From assembly GCF_019443445.1 (NCBI RefSeq), contig NZ_CP080378.1, positions 4,650,001-4,714,000 of the forward strand: 64,000 nt of DNA. The letters are read 5' to 3'. Position 1 is the first letter of the stretch. Every line of letters begins with the position of its first letter. Position numbers and translations under genes: made by a program. Shown here piece by piece: positions 7,439 to 17,348 of this stretch. This DNA is from Massilia sp. PAMC28688. Its GTDB lineage: Bacteria; Pseudomonadota; Gammaproteobacteria; Burkholderiales; Burkholderiaceae_D. Under the pieces are notes generated by a model. It saw only the letters and a program-made list of their open reading frames with translations. It was not told the DNA's origin and made no database searches.

Positions 7439-9664
7439 ATGCAATGCTGTGACCACGAAAAGAAAATCCCGAACGGGGAAGCATGCGCTCCCGCAGCGGT
7501 GGTTGAAATTGCTTCTGGAGCCACTGCCGTCCTCCTGATCCATAAAATGGATTGTCCGACCGAGGAAAAGCTGATCCGGGACCGCTTCGCTGGGATGCCT
7601 GGTATCGACGGCATGCAATTTAACCTGATGCAGCGCGAGCTGACGGTTCGGCATCATCTCCCGTCCACCGACCCGATCGTTGCGGCGCTCAAGGCACTCG
7701 ACCTGGAGCCGGTGCTCAAGGCCGATTCACTCGCCGCTCCCGGGGCAGTGTCGGCGGAAGCAGCCGATCTGTCCGCGGACTACCGCATCTCGACCACCAA
7801 GTGGGTGCTCATGGGCATCTCCGGCGTCGCCGCGGTGACCGCAGAGGTGGTCGCCTGGTCGACCGGGACGGATTCGTCGCTCCCGGTCGTGGCGCTGGCC
7901 CTGCTTGCCATCGCCACCGGCGGGCTCGACACCCTGAAGAAGGGCTGGATCGCTGTGCGCCATTTTTCCTTGAACATGAACTTCCTCATGTCGCTCGCCG
8001 TGATTGGTGCCGCAGTGATCGGGCAATGGCCCGAGGCCGCTGTAGTGATATTTCTATTCTCGGCGGCCGAAATGATCGAAGCGCTGTCGCTCGATCGCGC
8101 GCGCAATGCCATAAAAGGCTTGATGGCCATGGCTCCGGATATGGCCACGGTTCAAGGCGCCGACGGCCAGTGGGCAGCGGTGCAGGCTGGCACTGTGGCG
8201 CTTGCGGCGGTCGTGCGCGTAAAGCCAGGCGAACGAGTTCCCCTGGACGGCGAGGTCGTTGCCGGTCAGACAACGATCAACCAGGCGCCGATCACCGGCG
8301 AGAGCATGCCGGTTTCGAAACAGGCAGGCGACCCCGTGTACGCGGGCACCATCAACGAGCGTGGGGAGATCGACTACCGCGTGACGGCCGTGCAAAGCAA
8401 TTCCACGCTGTCGCGAATCATCAAGAGCGTCCAGCAGGCGCAAGGCGAGCGAGCGCCGACGCAGCGTTTCGTCGATGAGTTCGCGCGCTACTACATCCCG
8501 GCAGTCGTCGTCATGGCGTTGATCGTCGGCCTGGCGGTACCGCTGTTGATGCAGGCGCCGTTCCAGCCGTGGCTGTACAAGGCGCTCGTGTTGCTGGTCA
8601 TCGCCTGTCCATGCGCGCTGGTCATTTCGACCCCGGTCACGGTCGTCAGCGGCCTGGCTGCTGCCGCTAAACAGGGAATGCTCATCAAGGGCGGCGTCTA
8701 CCTCGAACAGGGACGCAAGCTGAAGGCGCTAGCGCTCGACAAGACCGGTACCATCACGTTGGGCAAGCCATCGGTGACGGACACCATCGTCGTTGGCGAT
8801 GGGGATCAGGCGAAATGGATGCGCTACGCGGCCAGCCTGTCGAACCGTTCAGATCACCCGGTGTCTACGGCTGTGGTCGCGCATTGGAAGGGGCTGGGTC
8901 TCCAGGACGCCCTGTTCGAGGTAAGCGACTTCGAGGCCATTACAGGCCGCGGCGTTAAAGGCACCATCGACGGAGCCACCTACTACCTGGGCAACCACCG
9001 CCTGATCCACGAACTGGGAATTTGCACCCCGGAGCTTGAAGCAAAACTGGAGACGTTCGAGAAAGACGGCAAGACGGCCGTGCTGATTAGTTCTGCCACC
9101 GCCCCCATGATGATTCTCGCCGTCGCCGATACTATCCGGGACAGCAGCGTGGCGGCCATCGCACGCATTCAAGCCATGGGCGTGCACGTCATCATGCTGA
9201 CCGGCGACAATCCGCACACCGCGAAGGCGATCGGCGCGAAGGTCGGCATCGACGACGCCCGCGGCAATCTGCTGCCCGAGGACAAGCTCACGGCCATCAA
9301 TGACATGGTGAGCAAGTACGGCTATGTCGGCATGGTAGGCGATGGTATCAACGATGCGCCGGCGCTGGCCAAGGCGGATATCGGATTTGCCATGGGGGCG
9401 GCGGGGACCGATACCGCACTGGAAACTGCCGACGTCGCGCTGATGGACGACGACTTGAGCAAACTCGCCGACTTCTTGACCTTGAGCCGAAGAACCAGCC
9501 GCATCCTGATGCAAAATATCGCTGTGGCACTGGGGATCAAGGCTGTTTTCCTCGTCCTGGCCCTGACGGGACTGGCAACCCTTTGGATGGCCGTGTTCGC
9601 CGATATGGGCGCCAGCCTGCTGGTCGTTTTCAACGGCTTGCGCCTGCTGCGGCGGTCGAAGTGA
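7439..9664 (+). CDS. cadA: Zn/Cd/Pb-exporting P1B-type ATPase
   Basis: A 741-residue inner-membrane metal exporter. The N-terminus has MQCCDHEKK and an HMA domain whose metal motif is KMDCPTEE (Cys39) in place of CxxC, as in the CadA/ZntA/PbrA group. Core motifs: TGES phosphatase loop, CPC in the membrane (Cys390-Pro-Cys392), phosphorylation site DKTGT (Asp434), SDHPVS and GDGINDAPAL. These identify a P1B-2 ATPase moving Zn, Cd or Pb to the periplasm. AGGATA precedes ATG 7439. It is divergent from cadR and has a CadR-type promoter. Which of the three metals dominates cannot be told from sequence. Confidence 0.92.
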   Translation: MQCCDHEKKIPNGEACAPAAVVEIASGATAVLLIHKMDCPTEEKLIRDRFAGMPGIDGMQFNLMQRELTVRHHLPSTDPIVAALKALDLEPVLKADSLAAPGAVSAEAADLSADYRISTTKWVLMGISGVAAVTAEVVAWSTGTDSSLPVVALALLAIATGGLDTLKKGWIAVRHFSLNMNFLMSLAVIGAAVIGQWPEAAVVIFLFSAAEMIEALSLDRARNAIKGLMAMAPDMATVQGADGQWAAVQAGTVALAAVVRVKPGERVPLDGEVVAGQTTINQAPITGESMPVSKQAGDPVYAGTINERGEIDYRVTAVQSNSTLSRIIKSVQQAQGERAPTQRFVDEFARYYIPAVVVMALIVGLAVPLLMQAPFQPWLYKALVLLVIACPCALVISTPVTVVSGLAAAAKQGMLIKGGVYLEQGRKLKALALDKTGTITLGKPSVTDTIVVGDGDQAKWMRYAASLSNRSDHPVSTAVVAHWKGLGLQDALFEVSDFEAITGRGVKGTIDGATYYLGNHRLIHELGICTPELEAKLETFEKDGKTAVLISSATAPMMILAVADTIRDSSVAAIARIQAMGVHVIMLTGDNPHTAKAIGAKVGIDDARGNLLPEDKLTAINDMVSKYGYVGMVGDGINDAPALAKADIGFAMGAAGTDTALETADVALMDDDLSKLADFLTLSRRTSRILMQNIAVALGIKAVFLVLALTGLATLWMAVFADMGASLLVVFNGLRLLRRSK

Positions 9665-9706
9665 ACCGCAGAAACGTCCTAAACCCCGTCGTATTGCGTA
9701 TAACGC

Positions 9707-9722
9707 TATAATCCGAGCCATG
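9707..9722 (+). promoter_or_regulatory. -10 box adjacent to czcI start (possible leaderless mRNA)
   Basis: A perfect TATAAT (9707-9712) lies 7 nt before the czcI ATG (9720), so the expected transcription start falls on the start codon. No Shine-Dalgarno sequence is seen. No good -35 is present, which suggests an activator such as a two-component regulator not encoded here. Confidence 0.5.
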
Positions 9723-10073
9723 GTCAAACGTTTTCTCTACATGCTAGCACTTGCATTTGCTCTTCAGATGAGTGCTGGCGTGGCGAGTGCGTATTGCATG
9801 CATGAAACCGGCAAGGCGAGTGAACATTTCGGTCATCATCAGCATGAACATCAGGACGCTGGCGGCGACGAGGACAGTTCGGCGCCGACCAAAAAAGCGG
9901 GCTTCGATCCCGACTGCGCATCGTGTTCGCACGGAACATCGGTTACGCCGTCATGGTCATCGGATATCTCACAGCATCTGCTTCCTGCCCACCTGCAGCG
10001 CGCCCAGCTTCCCGCGCGTCCCACGCCCTACCTCGGTCTGCCCGAACGCCCCAATTGGATGGTCGCCGCCTAA
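9720..10073 (+). CDS. czcI: CzcI-like His-rich periplasmic protein
   Basis: A 117-residue secreted protein. Signal peptide MVKRFLYMLALAFALQMSAGVASA is followed by YCMHET and a His-rich run (FGHHQHEHQD), then DPDCASCSHG. Size, the motif YCxHE and its place before czcC match CzcI, a small periplasmic protein at the head of czc operons with a proposed regulatory role. It probably binds Zn/Co/Cd through the histidines. It stands 103 bp before czcC in the same direction. Confidence 0.75.
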   Translation: MVKRFLYMLALAFALQMSAGVASAYCMHETGKASEHFGHHQHEHQDAGGDEDSSAPTKKAGFDPDCASCSHGTSVTPSWSSDISQHLLPAHLQRAQLPARPTPYLGLPERPNWMVAA

Positions 10074-10176
10074 GTTCGGCGCCGGTCCAGCCATAAATTC
10101 CTGATACAGGTTCCCAATACGCTCACGCGTAGGCTTGTCGTCGCCGAATTCCTTCCATTACCCACTGGAGAATTCG

Positions 10177-11487
10177 ATGCGATCAATATGTTTCCCTATC
10201 GGGCTCGCGTTGCTATGCGCGCAGCCTTTGCTGGCCGCCGCACAGGCGCCGGCCCCGCTATACCCGGAACTCAAGCCATCTTCGGCCCAGTCTTCATCGT
10301 TGACGCTGGAAGCGGCGATCAGCCGTGCCTTTGCATCAAATCCCGGTCTGCGAGCAGCCGGCCGCGATCTCGACATCGCGGCAGGCCAGCGCGCGCAGGC
10401 TGGCGCATTCCCCAATCCGGAGCTTTCTTACCTTTCTGAAGGAATCAAGAAAGACGCTCGTACTACCACCGTCCAAGTCAACCAGGCCGTCGAGTTGGGC
10501 GGCAAGCGCGGCGCCCGGATCGCGCTGGCCGAACGCGAGCGCGACGTTGCGTCGGCGGATCTGGCCACTTATCGCAGCGCACTGCGAGCCGATGTCGTCA
10601 CCGCATTCTTCGATGTCCTGACGGCGCAAGAACGGTTATTACTCGCCCATGCGACGCAGGAACTCTCGCAAAAAGTGACAGGTGTCGCAGCACGGCGGGT
10701 GATTGCGGGAAAAATTTCGCCGGTGGAGGAAACCCGCGCCCGGGTCGCCGAGGCAAGCACCAAGATTGAACTGAGCCAGGCTGCCAACGATTTGGCGCTG
10801 GCCAAGCGGCGCCTGTCGGCCACCTGGGGCAGTTCGGAGCCCATGGTGGGCCCGGTCGAGACACCCGCGATGCCGGCTGGCGTCAATCCGACAACGGACG
10901 AGCTGCTCGCACGCCTTCCTGCGGCGCCGCAAATCATGCGGTCGCGCCGCGAGATCGATCGGCAAAAAGCCCAGGCCGACGTCGAACGCAGCCGCCGTTA
11001 CCCTGACCTGACGGTCAGCCTGGGAAGCAAGCGCGACGAGCAGATCGGCCAGCGCCAGACCGTGGTTGGCCTTGCGATCCCGTTCCCCTTGTTCGACCGT
11101 AATCAGGGCAACCTGGCAAGTGCATTGCGGCGAACCGACAAGGCGCGCGACGAGCTGCTCGCCGTACAAAACAAGTTGTCCGCGGAATTGGCGCAGGCGT
11201 CATTGCGAATGAACGCGGCCGCGTCTGAACTGGCGATCCTGCGCGACGAGATCCTGCCAGGTGCGCATAGCGCGTACGAAGCGGGTACCAGGGGTTTCGA
11301 GGCCGGCAAGTTCAGCTTTATGGAGGTACTAGACGCTCAGCGAACCCTGTTCCAGGCAAAGACGCAGTACGTCCGTGCACTGGGAGAGTCGCATCGCGCC
11401 GCAGCCGACATCGAACGCATCATCGGAAACGTCGAGCAGCACGGCGGCTTGACGCCTCCCCAGCTCCAAAACAAGGAAATGCAATGA
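10177..11487 (+). CDS. czcC: CzcC-type outer-membrane factor of a CBA efflux system
   Basis: A 436-residue TolC-superfamily outer-membrane channel. Signal peptide in residues 1-23 (MRSICFPIGLALLCAQPLLA), then two OEP repeats with the usual long helices (LTLEAAISRAFASNPGL, VVTAFFDVLTAQERL and AYEAGTRGFEAGKFSFMEVLDAQRTL). ATG 10177 has GGAG 9 nt upstream; an earlier in-frame codon at 10135 would precede the signal. The end overlaps czcB by ATGA, so translation is coupled. It forms the outer exit duct for CzcA/CzcB, exporting Zn, Co or Cd. Confidence 0.9.
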   Translation: MRSICFPIGLALLCAQPLLAAAQAPAPLYPELKPSSAQSSSLTLEAAISRAFASNPGLRAAGRDLDIAAGQRAQAGAFPNPELSYLSEGIKKDARTTTVQVNQAVELGGKRGARIALAERERDVASADLATYRSALRADVVTAFFDVLTAQERLLLAHATQELSQKVTGVAARRVIAGKISPVEETRARVAEASTKIELSQAANDLALAKRRLSATWGSSEPMVGPVETPAMPAGVNPTTDELLARLPAAPQIMRSRREIDRQKAQADVERSRRYPDLTVSLGSKRDEQIGQRQTVVGLAIPFPLFDRNQGNLASALRRTDKARDELLAVQNKLSAELAQASLRMNAAASELAILRDEILPGAHSAYEAGTRGFEAGKFSFMEVLDAQRTLFQAKTQYVRALGESHRAAADIERIIGNVEQHGGLTPPQLQNKEMQ

Positions 11488-13070
11488 AAATCTCGAACAT
11501 CGACAAAAAAACGCGCATCGCGATCGCCATCATCCTGGCTGTCGGCGCGCTACTCCTGGCCGTCATCCTAATCCCAGGCAAGAAATCGGCAGGGTCCGAG
11601 GAAGCTGGGGAGGCCGGGCACAGCGAAGCGGCGGAGCACGCTGACGGCGACCAGCATGGCAAGAAGTCCGAGGCCGCACATGGCGACGAAAAAGCCCATG
11701 CAGGCGAGGAACAGCATGCAGAGCCTCCAAAAAAAGGCCCTCACGGTGGATCCCTTTTCTCCCAGGGAAGCCTGAGCGTGGAAGTGCTCCTGGCGGAGCA
11801 AAACGGCGAAGCCAGGCATCAATTGTGGGCTTACCAAAATGGCAAACCAATTCCGCCCACGGCTTTCAGCGCAACCGAGCAGGTCAAACGGCCCCAGGGC
11901 GACGTGCAGGACCACACCTTTGCAGTCCAGGGCGACAGCCTGATCACCACCAAGACAATCGCCGAGCCGCACGTGTTCGAAGCCGCCTTTGTCGTGAAAC
12001 GAGGCAAGGATGTCGTCAAGTTCAACGTCGAGAGCGAGGAAGGCAAAGTCGAACTGAGCGACGCCCAAGCCAAGGCTGCCGGAATCAAGCTCGAAACAGC
12101 GGCGCCAGCGCGCATCCGTAGCGCGTTCCAGCTTGCTGGTGAGATCAGGTTCAACGAAGACCGTACGGCGCACGTGGTGCCGCGCCTGGCAGGCGTGGTC
12201 GAAAGCGTGTCGGCCAATCTCGGGCAGCAGGTCAAGAAGGGACAGGTCCTCGCAGTCATCGCCAGCTCGGACGTGTCCGAAATGCGCAGCCAATTACTGT
12301 CGGCACAACGACTGCAGACCCTGGCGCGGGTGACTTACGAAAGGGAGAAAAAACTCTGGCAGGACAAAATTTCGGCAGAGCAGGACTATCTGCAGGCGCA
12401 GCAGGCGTTCAGGGAGGCCGAGATCGCCACCCAGAACGCGCGCCAGAAGCTCGCTGCGATCGGCGCCTCTGCTGGCGCCGCCGGTGCACTGAACCGGTAT
12501 GAACTGCGGGCGCCGTTCGACGGCGCCATCGTCGAAAAGCACATCGCGTTGGGCGAGGCAGTCAAAGAGGATTCGAATGTTTTCTTGATTTCGGACCTGT
12601 CCTCAGTGTGGGCGGAAATCATCGTCCCCGCCAAGGACCTGGGTATCGTCCGGGTTGGCGAGCGCGCCACCGTCAAGGCCACTTCCATCGGGTCCGTCTC
12701 GACCGGCACGGTGTCGTACGTGGGATCGCTCCTCGGAGAGCAAACGCGCACGGCCAAGGCCCGCGTGACGCTGGCAAATCCCAACATGGCCTGGCGCCCG
12801 GGTCTGTTCGTCAATGTCGAGCTCACTTCGGATGAGAGGAACGCAGCTGTCGCCGTGCTCGCCGATGCGATCCAGACCGTCAACGACAGCCCGACCGTCT
12901 TCGTCAAGGTTGATGGCGGCTTTGTCGGCCAGCTGGTCACGACCGGCCGCAGCGACGGGAAGTACACAGAGATTCTCACCGGGATCAAACCCGGGACCGC
13001 TTACGCGGCCAGCGGAAGTTTCGTCGTCAAGGCGGAACAAGGCAAGGGCAGCGCCGAGCATGCACATTAA
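11484..13070 (+). CDS. czcB: CzcB-type periplasmic adaptor (membrane fusion) protein
   Basis: A 528-residue HlyD/RND adaptor. One N-terminal membrane anchor (ILAVGALLLAVILI) leads into a His/Glu/Asp-rich segment (HSEAAEHADGDQHG, HGDEKAHAGEEQHAE) typical of CzcB and probably metal-binding; then an extra beta domain, the lipoyl/hairpin pair (VVESVSANLGQQVKKGQVLA ...) and beta-barrel. It links CzcA in the inner membrane to CzcC. The four-base overlap with czcC and 14-bp gap to czcA show an operon. Confidence 0.9.
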   Translation: MKISNIDKKTRIAIAIILAVGALLLAVILIPGKKSAGSEEAGEAGHSEAAEHADGDQHGKKSEAAHGDEKAHAGEEQHAEPPKKGPHGGSLFSQGSLSVEVLLAEQNGEARHQLWAYQNGKPIPPTAFSATEQVKRPQGDVQDHTFAVQGDSLITTKTIAEPHVFEAAFVVKRGKDVVKFNVESEEGKVELSDAQAKAAGIKLETAAPARIRSAFQLAGEIRFNEDRTAHVVPRLAGVVESVSANLGQQVKKGQVLAVIASSDVSEMRSQLLSAQRLQTLARVTYEREKKLWQDKISAEQDYLQAQQAFREAEIATQNARQKLAAIGASAGAAGALNRYELRAPFDGAIVEKHIALGEAVKEDSNVFLISDLSSVWAEIIVPAKDLGIVRVGERATVKATSIGSVSTGTVSYVGSLLGEQTRTAKARVTLANPNMAWRPGLFVNVELTSDERNAAVAVLADAIQTVNDSPTVFVKVDGGFVGQLVTTGRSDGKYTEILTGIKPGTAYAASGSFVVKAEQGKGSAEHAH

Positions 13071-13084
13071 GCGGGAGAGATCAC

Positions 13085-16000
13085 ATGTTTGAACGAATCA
13101 TTCGCTTTTCCATTGAACACCGCTGGCTGGTGATGCTTGCCGTCGTCGCCATGATGGCCATCGGCGTCTTCAGCTACAAAAAGCTGCCGATCGATGCCGT
13201 CCCCGACATCACCAACGTCCAGGTCCAGATCAACACGGCGGCGGCCGGCTACTCTCCGCTAGAGGTCGAGCAGCGCGTCACGTTTCCGATCGAGACCGTC
13301 ATGGCAGGCCTGCCGGACCTGGAGCAGACGCGTTCGCTGTCTCGCTACGGTTTGTCGCAGATCACCGTCGTCTTCAAGGACGGTACCGATATCCACTTTG
13401 CCCGCCAGCTGGTCAACCAGCGGATCCAGGAAGCGAAGGAAACCCTGCCGGACGGCGTCAGTCCAATGATGGGCCCGATCTCGACCGGGCTTGGCGAGAT
13501 TTACCTTTGGACTGTCGAGTCGCTACCCGGCGCCAAAAAGGCCGATGGTACGCCTTACACGCCGACCGATCTGCGCGAGATCCAGGACTGGATCATCAAG
13601 CCGCAGCTGCGCAATGTCATTGGGGTTACCGAGATCAACTCGATCGGGGGCTACGCGAAGGAGTATCACGTCACGCCCAACCCGGCGAAGCTGGCGTCCT
13701 ACAATCTGACCTTGCAGGATCTCGTTGTCGCGCTGGAACGCAACAATAGCAATGTCGGCGCCGGCTACATCGAGAAAAAGGGCGAGCAATTCTTGATCCG
13801 CGTCCCAGGACAGGTGCGCAACATCGAGGACATCCGCAACGTCATCCTGAGCAACGTTCAAAGCGTGCCGGTCCGCATGCGCGACGTGGCCGAGGTCGAC
13901 GTGGGGCGCGAATTGCGTACCGGCGCCGCGACCGACAACGGCCAAGAAGTCGTGCTGGGCACCGTGTTCATGCTGATCGGGCAAAACAGCCGCGTCGTGT
14001 CGCAGGCGGTGGACAAGAAGATGGTCGAGATCAACCGCACCTTGCCCGCCGGCGTAAAGGCTTACACGGTCTACGATCGGACGGTACTGGTCGACAAGGC
14101 GATCAGCACCGTCAAGAGGAACCTGCTGGAAGGCGCGGTACTCGTCATCGCCATCCTGTTTCTCTTTCTCGGCAATATCCGCGCAGCGCTCATCACGGCG
14201 ATGGTTATCCCCCTGTCGATGCTGTTCACCTTCACCGGCATGGTGACGTACAAGGTCAGCGCCAACCTGATGAGCCTTGGGGCACTCGACTTCGGCATCA
14301 TCATCGACGGCGCGGTCGTGATCGTCGAGAACTGCGTGCGGCGTCTGGCGCATGCCCAGGAACACCACAAGCGTTCGCTGACCCGCGCCGAGCGCTTTCA
14401 TGAAGTGTTCGCCGCCGCCAAGGAAGCGCGCCGGCCGCTGCTGTTCGGCCAGCTCATCATCATGATCGTCTACATCCCGATTTTTGCGCTCACTGGCGTG
14501 GAAGGAAAGATGTTCCATCCGATGGCGTTTACAGTGGTCGCGGCCCTGGTGGGCGCAATGATTCTATCGATGACCTTCATTCCGGCCGCCGTGGCGCTGT
14601 TCATTGGCGAACGCGTGTCCGAGAAGGAAAACCGGCTGACGAAATGGGCAAGTCAAGCATATGAGCCGACGCTCGCGCTGGTGATGCGTAGCAAGGCCGT
14701 CGTGTTGACCCTGGCAGCAGTGCTCGTTATCCTGTCGGGGGCGCTTGCGACCCGCTTGGGGAGCGAGTTCGTGCCCAGCCTGAACGAAGGGGACTTCGCC
14801 ATCCAGGCGCTGCGCATTCCCGGCACCAGCCTGACGCAGTCACTCGCGTTGCAAAGGCAGCTTGAGAGCGGCCTGAAAGCGAAGTTCCCGGAGATCGAGC
14901 GTGTCTTTGCCCGGACCGGCACCGCGGAGATCGCTTCCGATCCCATGCCGCCGAATATCTCGGACGGCTACGTCATGCTGAAGCCGCAATCGCAGTGGCC
15001 AGCGCCGAAGAAAACGCGGGACGAGCTGCTGGCGGCGGTGCAGGCCGAGGCCGCCAGGTACCCGGGGAACAACTACGAGTTCTCGCAGCCGATCCAGCTG
15101 CGCTTCAACGAACTTATTTCGGGAGTGCGCAGCGACGTCGCCGTCAAGATCTTTGGCGACGACATGGACGTGCTCAACGACACCGCCGCCAAGGTGGCAG
15201 CGACACTGAATCGCGTGCCCGGGGCAGCGGAGGTGAAAATCGAGCAGACGACCGGGCTTCCCATGCTCACGGTGAACATCGACCGGGAAAAGACCACCAG
15301 GTACGGCTTGAACATTGGCGATGTACAGGAAACGATCGCCATCGCCACCGGCGGTCGCACCGCCGGCACGATGTTCGAGGGCGACCGGCGGTTCGACATT
15401 ATCGTGCGCCTGCCCGAGCACTTGCGCACCGACCTGGAGGCGCTCAAACGCCTGCCTATACCGCTATCCGGTTCAAAGGCGGGTGCGGAAGGTGGGGATG
15501 CCGGCGCGACGAGCTACATTCCGCTCGCGGAGGTGGCCACACTCGATTTCACGCCCGGCCCGAATCAAATCAGCAGGGAGGATGGCAAACGGCGCATCGT
15601 GGTGAGCGCCAATGTACGGGGGCGCGACATCGGGACGTTCGTGCCGGAAGCCGAAGCAATGATCTTGAAAGAAGTAAAAATCCCACCCGGGTATTGGACG
15701 CGCTGGGGCGGGACATTCGAACAGCTGCAGTCGGCGACACAGCGCCTGCAAGTCGTGGTGCCGCTCGCGCTGTTCCTGGTGTTCACGCTGCTGTTCGTCA
15801 TGTTCAACAACGTCAAGGATGGGTTATTGGTCTTCACCGGGATCCCGTTTGCCCTCACGGGCGGCATCCTGGCCCTGTGGCTGCGCGATATTCCGATGTC
15901 CATTTCAGCAGCGGTGGGGTTCATCGCCCTGTCAGGAGTGGCGGTGCTCAATGGCCTGGTCATGCTGTCTTTCATTCGCACCCTGCGCGAGGAGGGAATG

Positions 16001-16273
16001 GGACTGGACGATGCAATCAATACGGGCGCGCTTACGCGTCTGCGGCCGGTGCTGATGACCGCGCTGGTCGCTTCGCTCGGGTTTATTCCAATGGCGATTG
16101 CGACCGGTACTGGCGCGGAAGTGCAGCGGCCCCTGGCCACGGTGGTCATCGGTGGCATCCTCTCGTCGACCATATTGACGTTGCTCGTTTTGCCACTGCT
16201 GTATCGGCTGGCCCATGGCAAAGACAGCGAAGAGGAAGTTTATACGACCACCAAGAATGAAGTGGTCGCGTAA
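13085..16273 (+). CDS. czcA: CzcA-type heavy-metal RND efflux pump
   Basis: A 1062-residue inner-membrane RND proton antiporter with 12 predicted helices and two large periplasmic loops. The TM4 signature DFGIIIDGAVVIVEN is the HME1 pattern seen in Zn/Co/Cd/Ni pumps (CzcA/CnrA) and different from the Cu/Ag pattern in the cus operon below. GGAGAG(A) sits before ATG 13085. It is the motor of the CzcCBA complex, moving divalent cations out through CzcC. Intact in length and motifs. Confidence 0.93.
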   Translation: MFERIIRFSIEHRWLVMLAVVAMMAIGVFSYKKLPIDAVPDITNVQVQINTAAAGYSPLEVEQRVTFPIETVMAGLPDLEQTRSLSRYGLSQITVVFKDGTDIHFARQLVNQRIQEAKETLPDGVSPMMGPISTGLGEIYLWTVESLPGAKKADGTPYTPTDLREIQDWIIKPQLRNVIGVTEINSIGGYAKEYHVTPNPAKLASYNLTLQDLVVALERNNSNVGAGYIEKKGEQFLIRVPGQVRNIEDIRNVILSNVQSVPVRMRDVAEVDVGRELRTGAATDNGQEVVLGTVFMLIGQNSRVVSQAVDKKMVEINRTLPAGVKAYTVYDRTVLVDKAISTVKRNLLEGAVLVIAILFLFLGNIRAALITAMVIPLSMLFTFTGMVTYKVSANLMSLGALDFGIIIDGAVVIVENCVRRLAHAQEHHKRSLTRAERFHEVFAAAKEARRPLLFGQLIIMIVYIPIFALTGVEGKMFHPMAFTVVAALVGAMILSMTFIPAAVALFIGERVSEKENRLTKWASQAYEPTLALVMRSKAVVLTLAAVLVILSGALATRLGSEFVPSLNEGDFAIQALRIPGTSLTQSLALQRQLESGLKAKFPEIERVFARTGTAEIASDPMPPNISDGYVMLKPQSQWPAPKKTRDELLAAVQAEAARYPGNNYEFSQPIQLRFNELISGVRSDVAVKIFGDDMDVLNDTAAKVAATLNRVPGAAEVKIEQTTGLPMLTVNIDREKTTRYGLNIGDVQETIAIATGGRTAGTMFEGDRRFDIIVRLPEHLRTDLEALKRLPIPLSGSKAGAEGGDAGATSYIPLAEVATLDFTPGPNQISREDGKRRIVVSANVRGRDIGTFVPEAEAMILKEVKIPPGYWTRWGGTFEQLQSATQRLQVVVPLALFLVFTLLFVMFNNVKDGLLVFTGIPFALTGGILALWLRDIPMSISAAVGFIALSGVAVLNGLVMLSFIRTLREEGMGLDDAINTGALTRLRPVLMTALVASLGFIPMAIATGTGAEVQRPLATVVIGGILSSTILTLLVLPLLYRLAHGKDSEEEVYTTTKNEVVA

Positions 16274-16309
16274 CAGGTATTGAGCCGACAAGTGTTTCAA
16301 TTAGATGTG

Positions 16310-16342
16310 CCGGTCGCCCGCCAAACAAGGCCACGCGACCGG
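16310..16342 (+). promoter_or_regulatory. Hairpin between czcA and czcD
   Basis: CCGGTCGC (16310-16317) and GCGACCGG (16335-16342) form a perfect 8-bp stem with a 17-bp loop. No T-run follows, so it is more likely an mRNA-processing or stability element than a strong terminator; czcD expression may be partly separate from czcCBA. Confidence 0.35.
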
Positions 16343-16370
16343 AAATGCAAAGCGATCAGAGGAGAAGAGG

Positions 16371-17309
16371 ATGAGTGCAGGACATTCGCATGGTGTGAGC
16401 GCTGGGCAAAGCGAGAAGCCGCTATGGATAGCATTGACGTTGACATCGTTATTTTTGACCGCGGAATTAGTGGGGGGAATCCTGACCAACAGCCTGGCCT
16501 TGATCTCGGACGCAGCCCACATGTTTACCGATGCGGCGGCTCTCGGAATATCGCTGGCTGCCATGAGAATCGGGCGACGGCCGGCCGATAGTAAGCGCAC
16601 CTTTGGCTATTATCGTTTCGAGATTCTTGCGGCTGCATTCAACGCGATATTGTTGTTCATGGTTGCGCTCTACATCGTCTATGAGGCTTACGAGCGCCTG
16701 CAGACGCCCGCGCAAATCGAGTCGGGCCCGATGTTGATCATTGCCGCCATCGGACTGGTCGTCAACCTGATCAGCATGCGCTTGCTCAGCGCAGGGAAGG
16801 ATACCAGCCTGAACATGAAAGGCGCCTATCTGGAAGTCTGGAGCGACATGCTCGGGTCGATCGGCGTCATTGTCGGGGCGCTCTTGATCCGCTACACCGG
16901 TTGGAGTTGGGTGGATTCGGTGATCGCCGTAGGCATCGGACTATGGGTATTGCCCCGGACGTGGACCTTACTCAGGGAAAGCATGAACGTGTTGCTGGAA
17001 GGCGTGCCGGAAGGAGTTGGCATCGAAGAGATCGGCGCCGCGATTCGCGCAAAACCGGGCGTTACAGGCATCCACGATCTGCACGTGTGGTCCATTTCAA
17101 GTGGCAAAACCAGCCTGTCTGTTCATGTGGTCAGCAACGGCACGCCGGCGACCTGGCCAGCCCTGGTCGCATCCGTGCGCGATATGCTGGCGCACGATTT
17201 CGAGATTCACCATACGACCGTTCAAGTGGAGGATTCGCCATGCGAACAAGCCGCCGAGCTGCACGAATTCACCCCGGACCACGGGCCGAAGGAGCTGCAC
17301 GATGATTAA
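16371..17309 (+). CDS. czcD: CzcD-type cation diffusion facilitator
   Basis: A 312-residue CDF transporter with six membrane helices and a C-terminal cytoplasmic metal-sensing domain. The TM2 site DAAHMFTDAAAL supplies the His-x3-Asp pair; the TM5 site is LEVWSDML, with Glu in the usual His position as in CzcD proteins. Start: ATG 16371 preceded by AGGAGAAGAGG, beginning MSAGHSHG with the usual N-terminal histidines. It exports Zn/Co/Cd from cytoplasm to periplasm, feeding CzcCBA. It lies 97 bp after czcA. Confidence 0.9.
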   Translation: MSAGHSHGVSAGQSEKPLWIALTLTSLFLTAELVGGILTNSLALISDAAHMFTDAAALGISLAAMRIGRRPADSKRTFGYYRFEILAAAFNAILLFMVALYIVYEAYERLQTPAQIESGPMLIIAAIGLVVNLISMRLLSAGKDTSLNMKGAYLEVWSDMLGSIGVIVGALLIRYTGWSWVDSVIAVGIGLWVLPRTWTLLRESMNVLLEGVPEGVGIEEIGAAIRAKPGVTGIHDLHVWSISSGKTSLSVHVVSNGTPATWPALVASVRDMLAHDFEIHHTTVQVEDSPCEQAAELHEFTPDHGPKELHDD

Positions 17310-17348
17310 ATTTTTGCCCACGCTTGCAGACAGGGTGACGGTGCGCAC

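Noticed and set aside
14995..16260. 421-codon plus-strand frame inside czcA
   Set aside because: Overlaps an intact, motif-complete RND gene in another frame; composition (Gly/Arg/His-rich, no domain) is that of a shadow.
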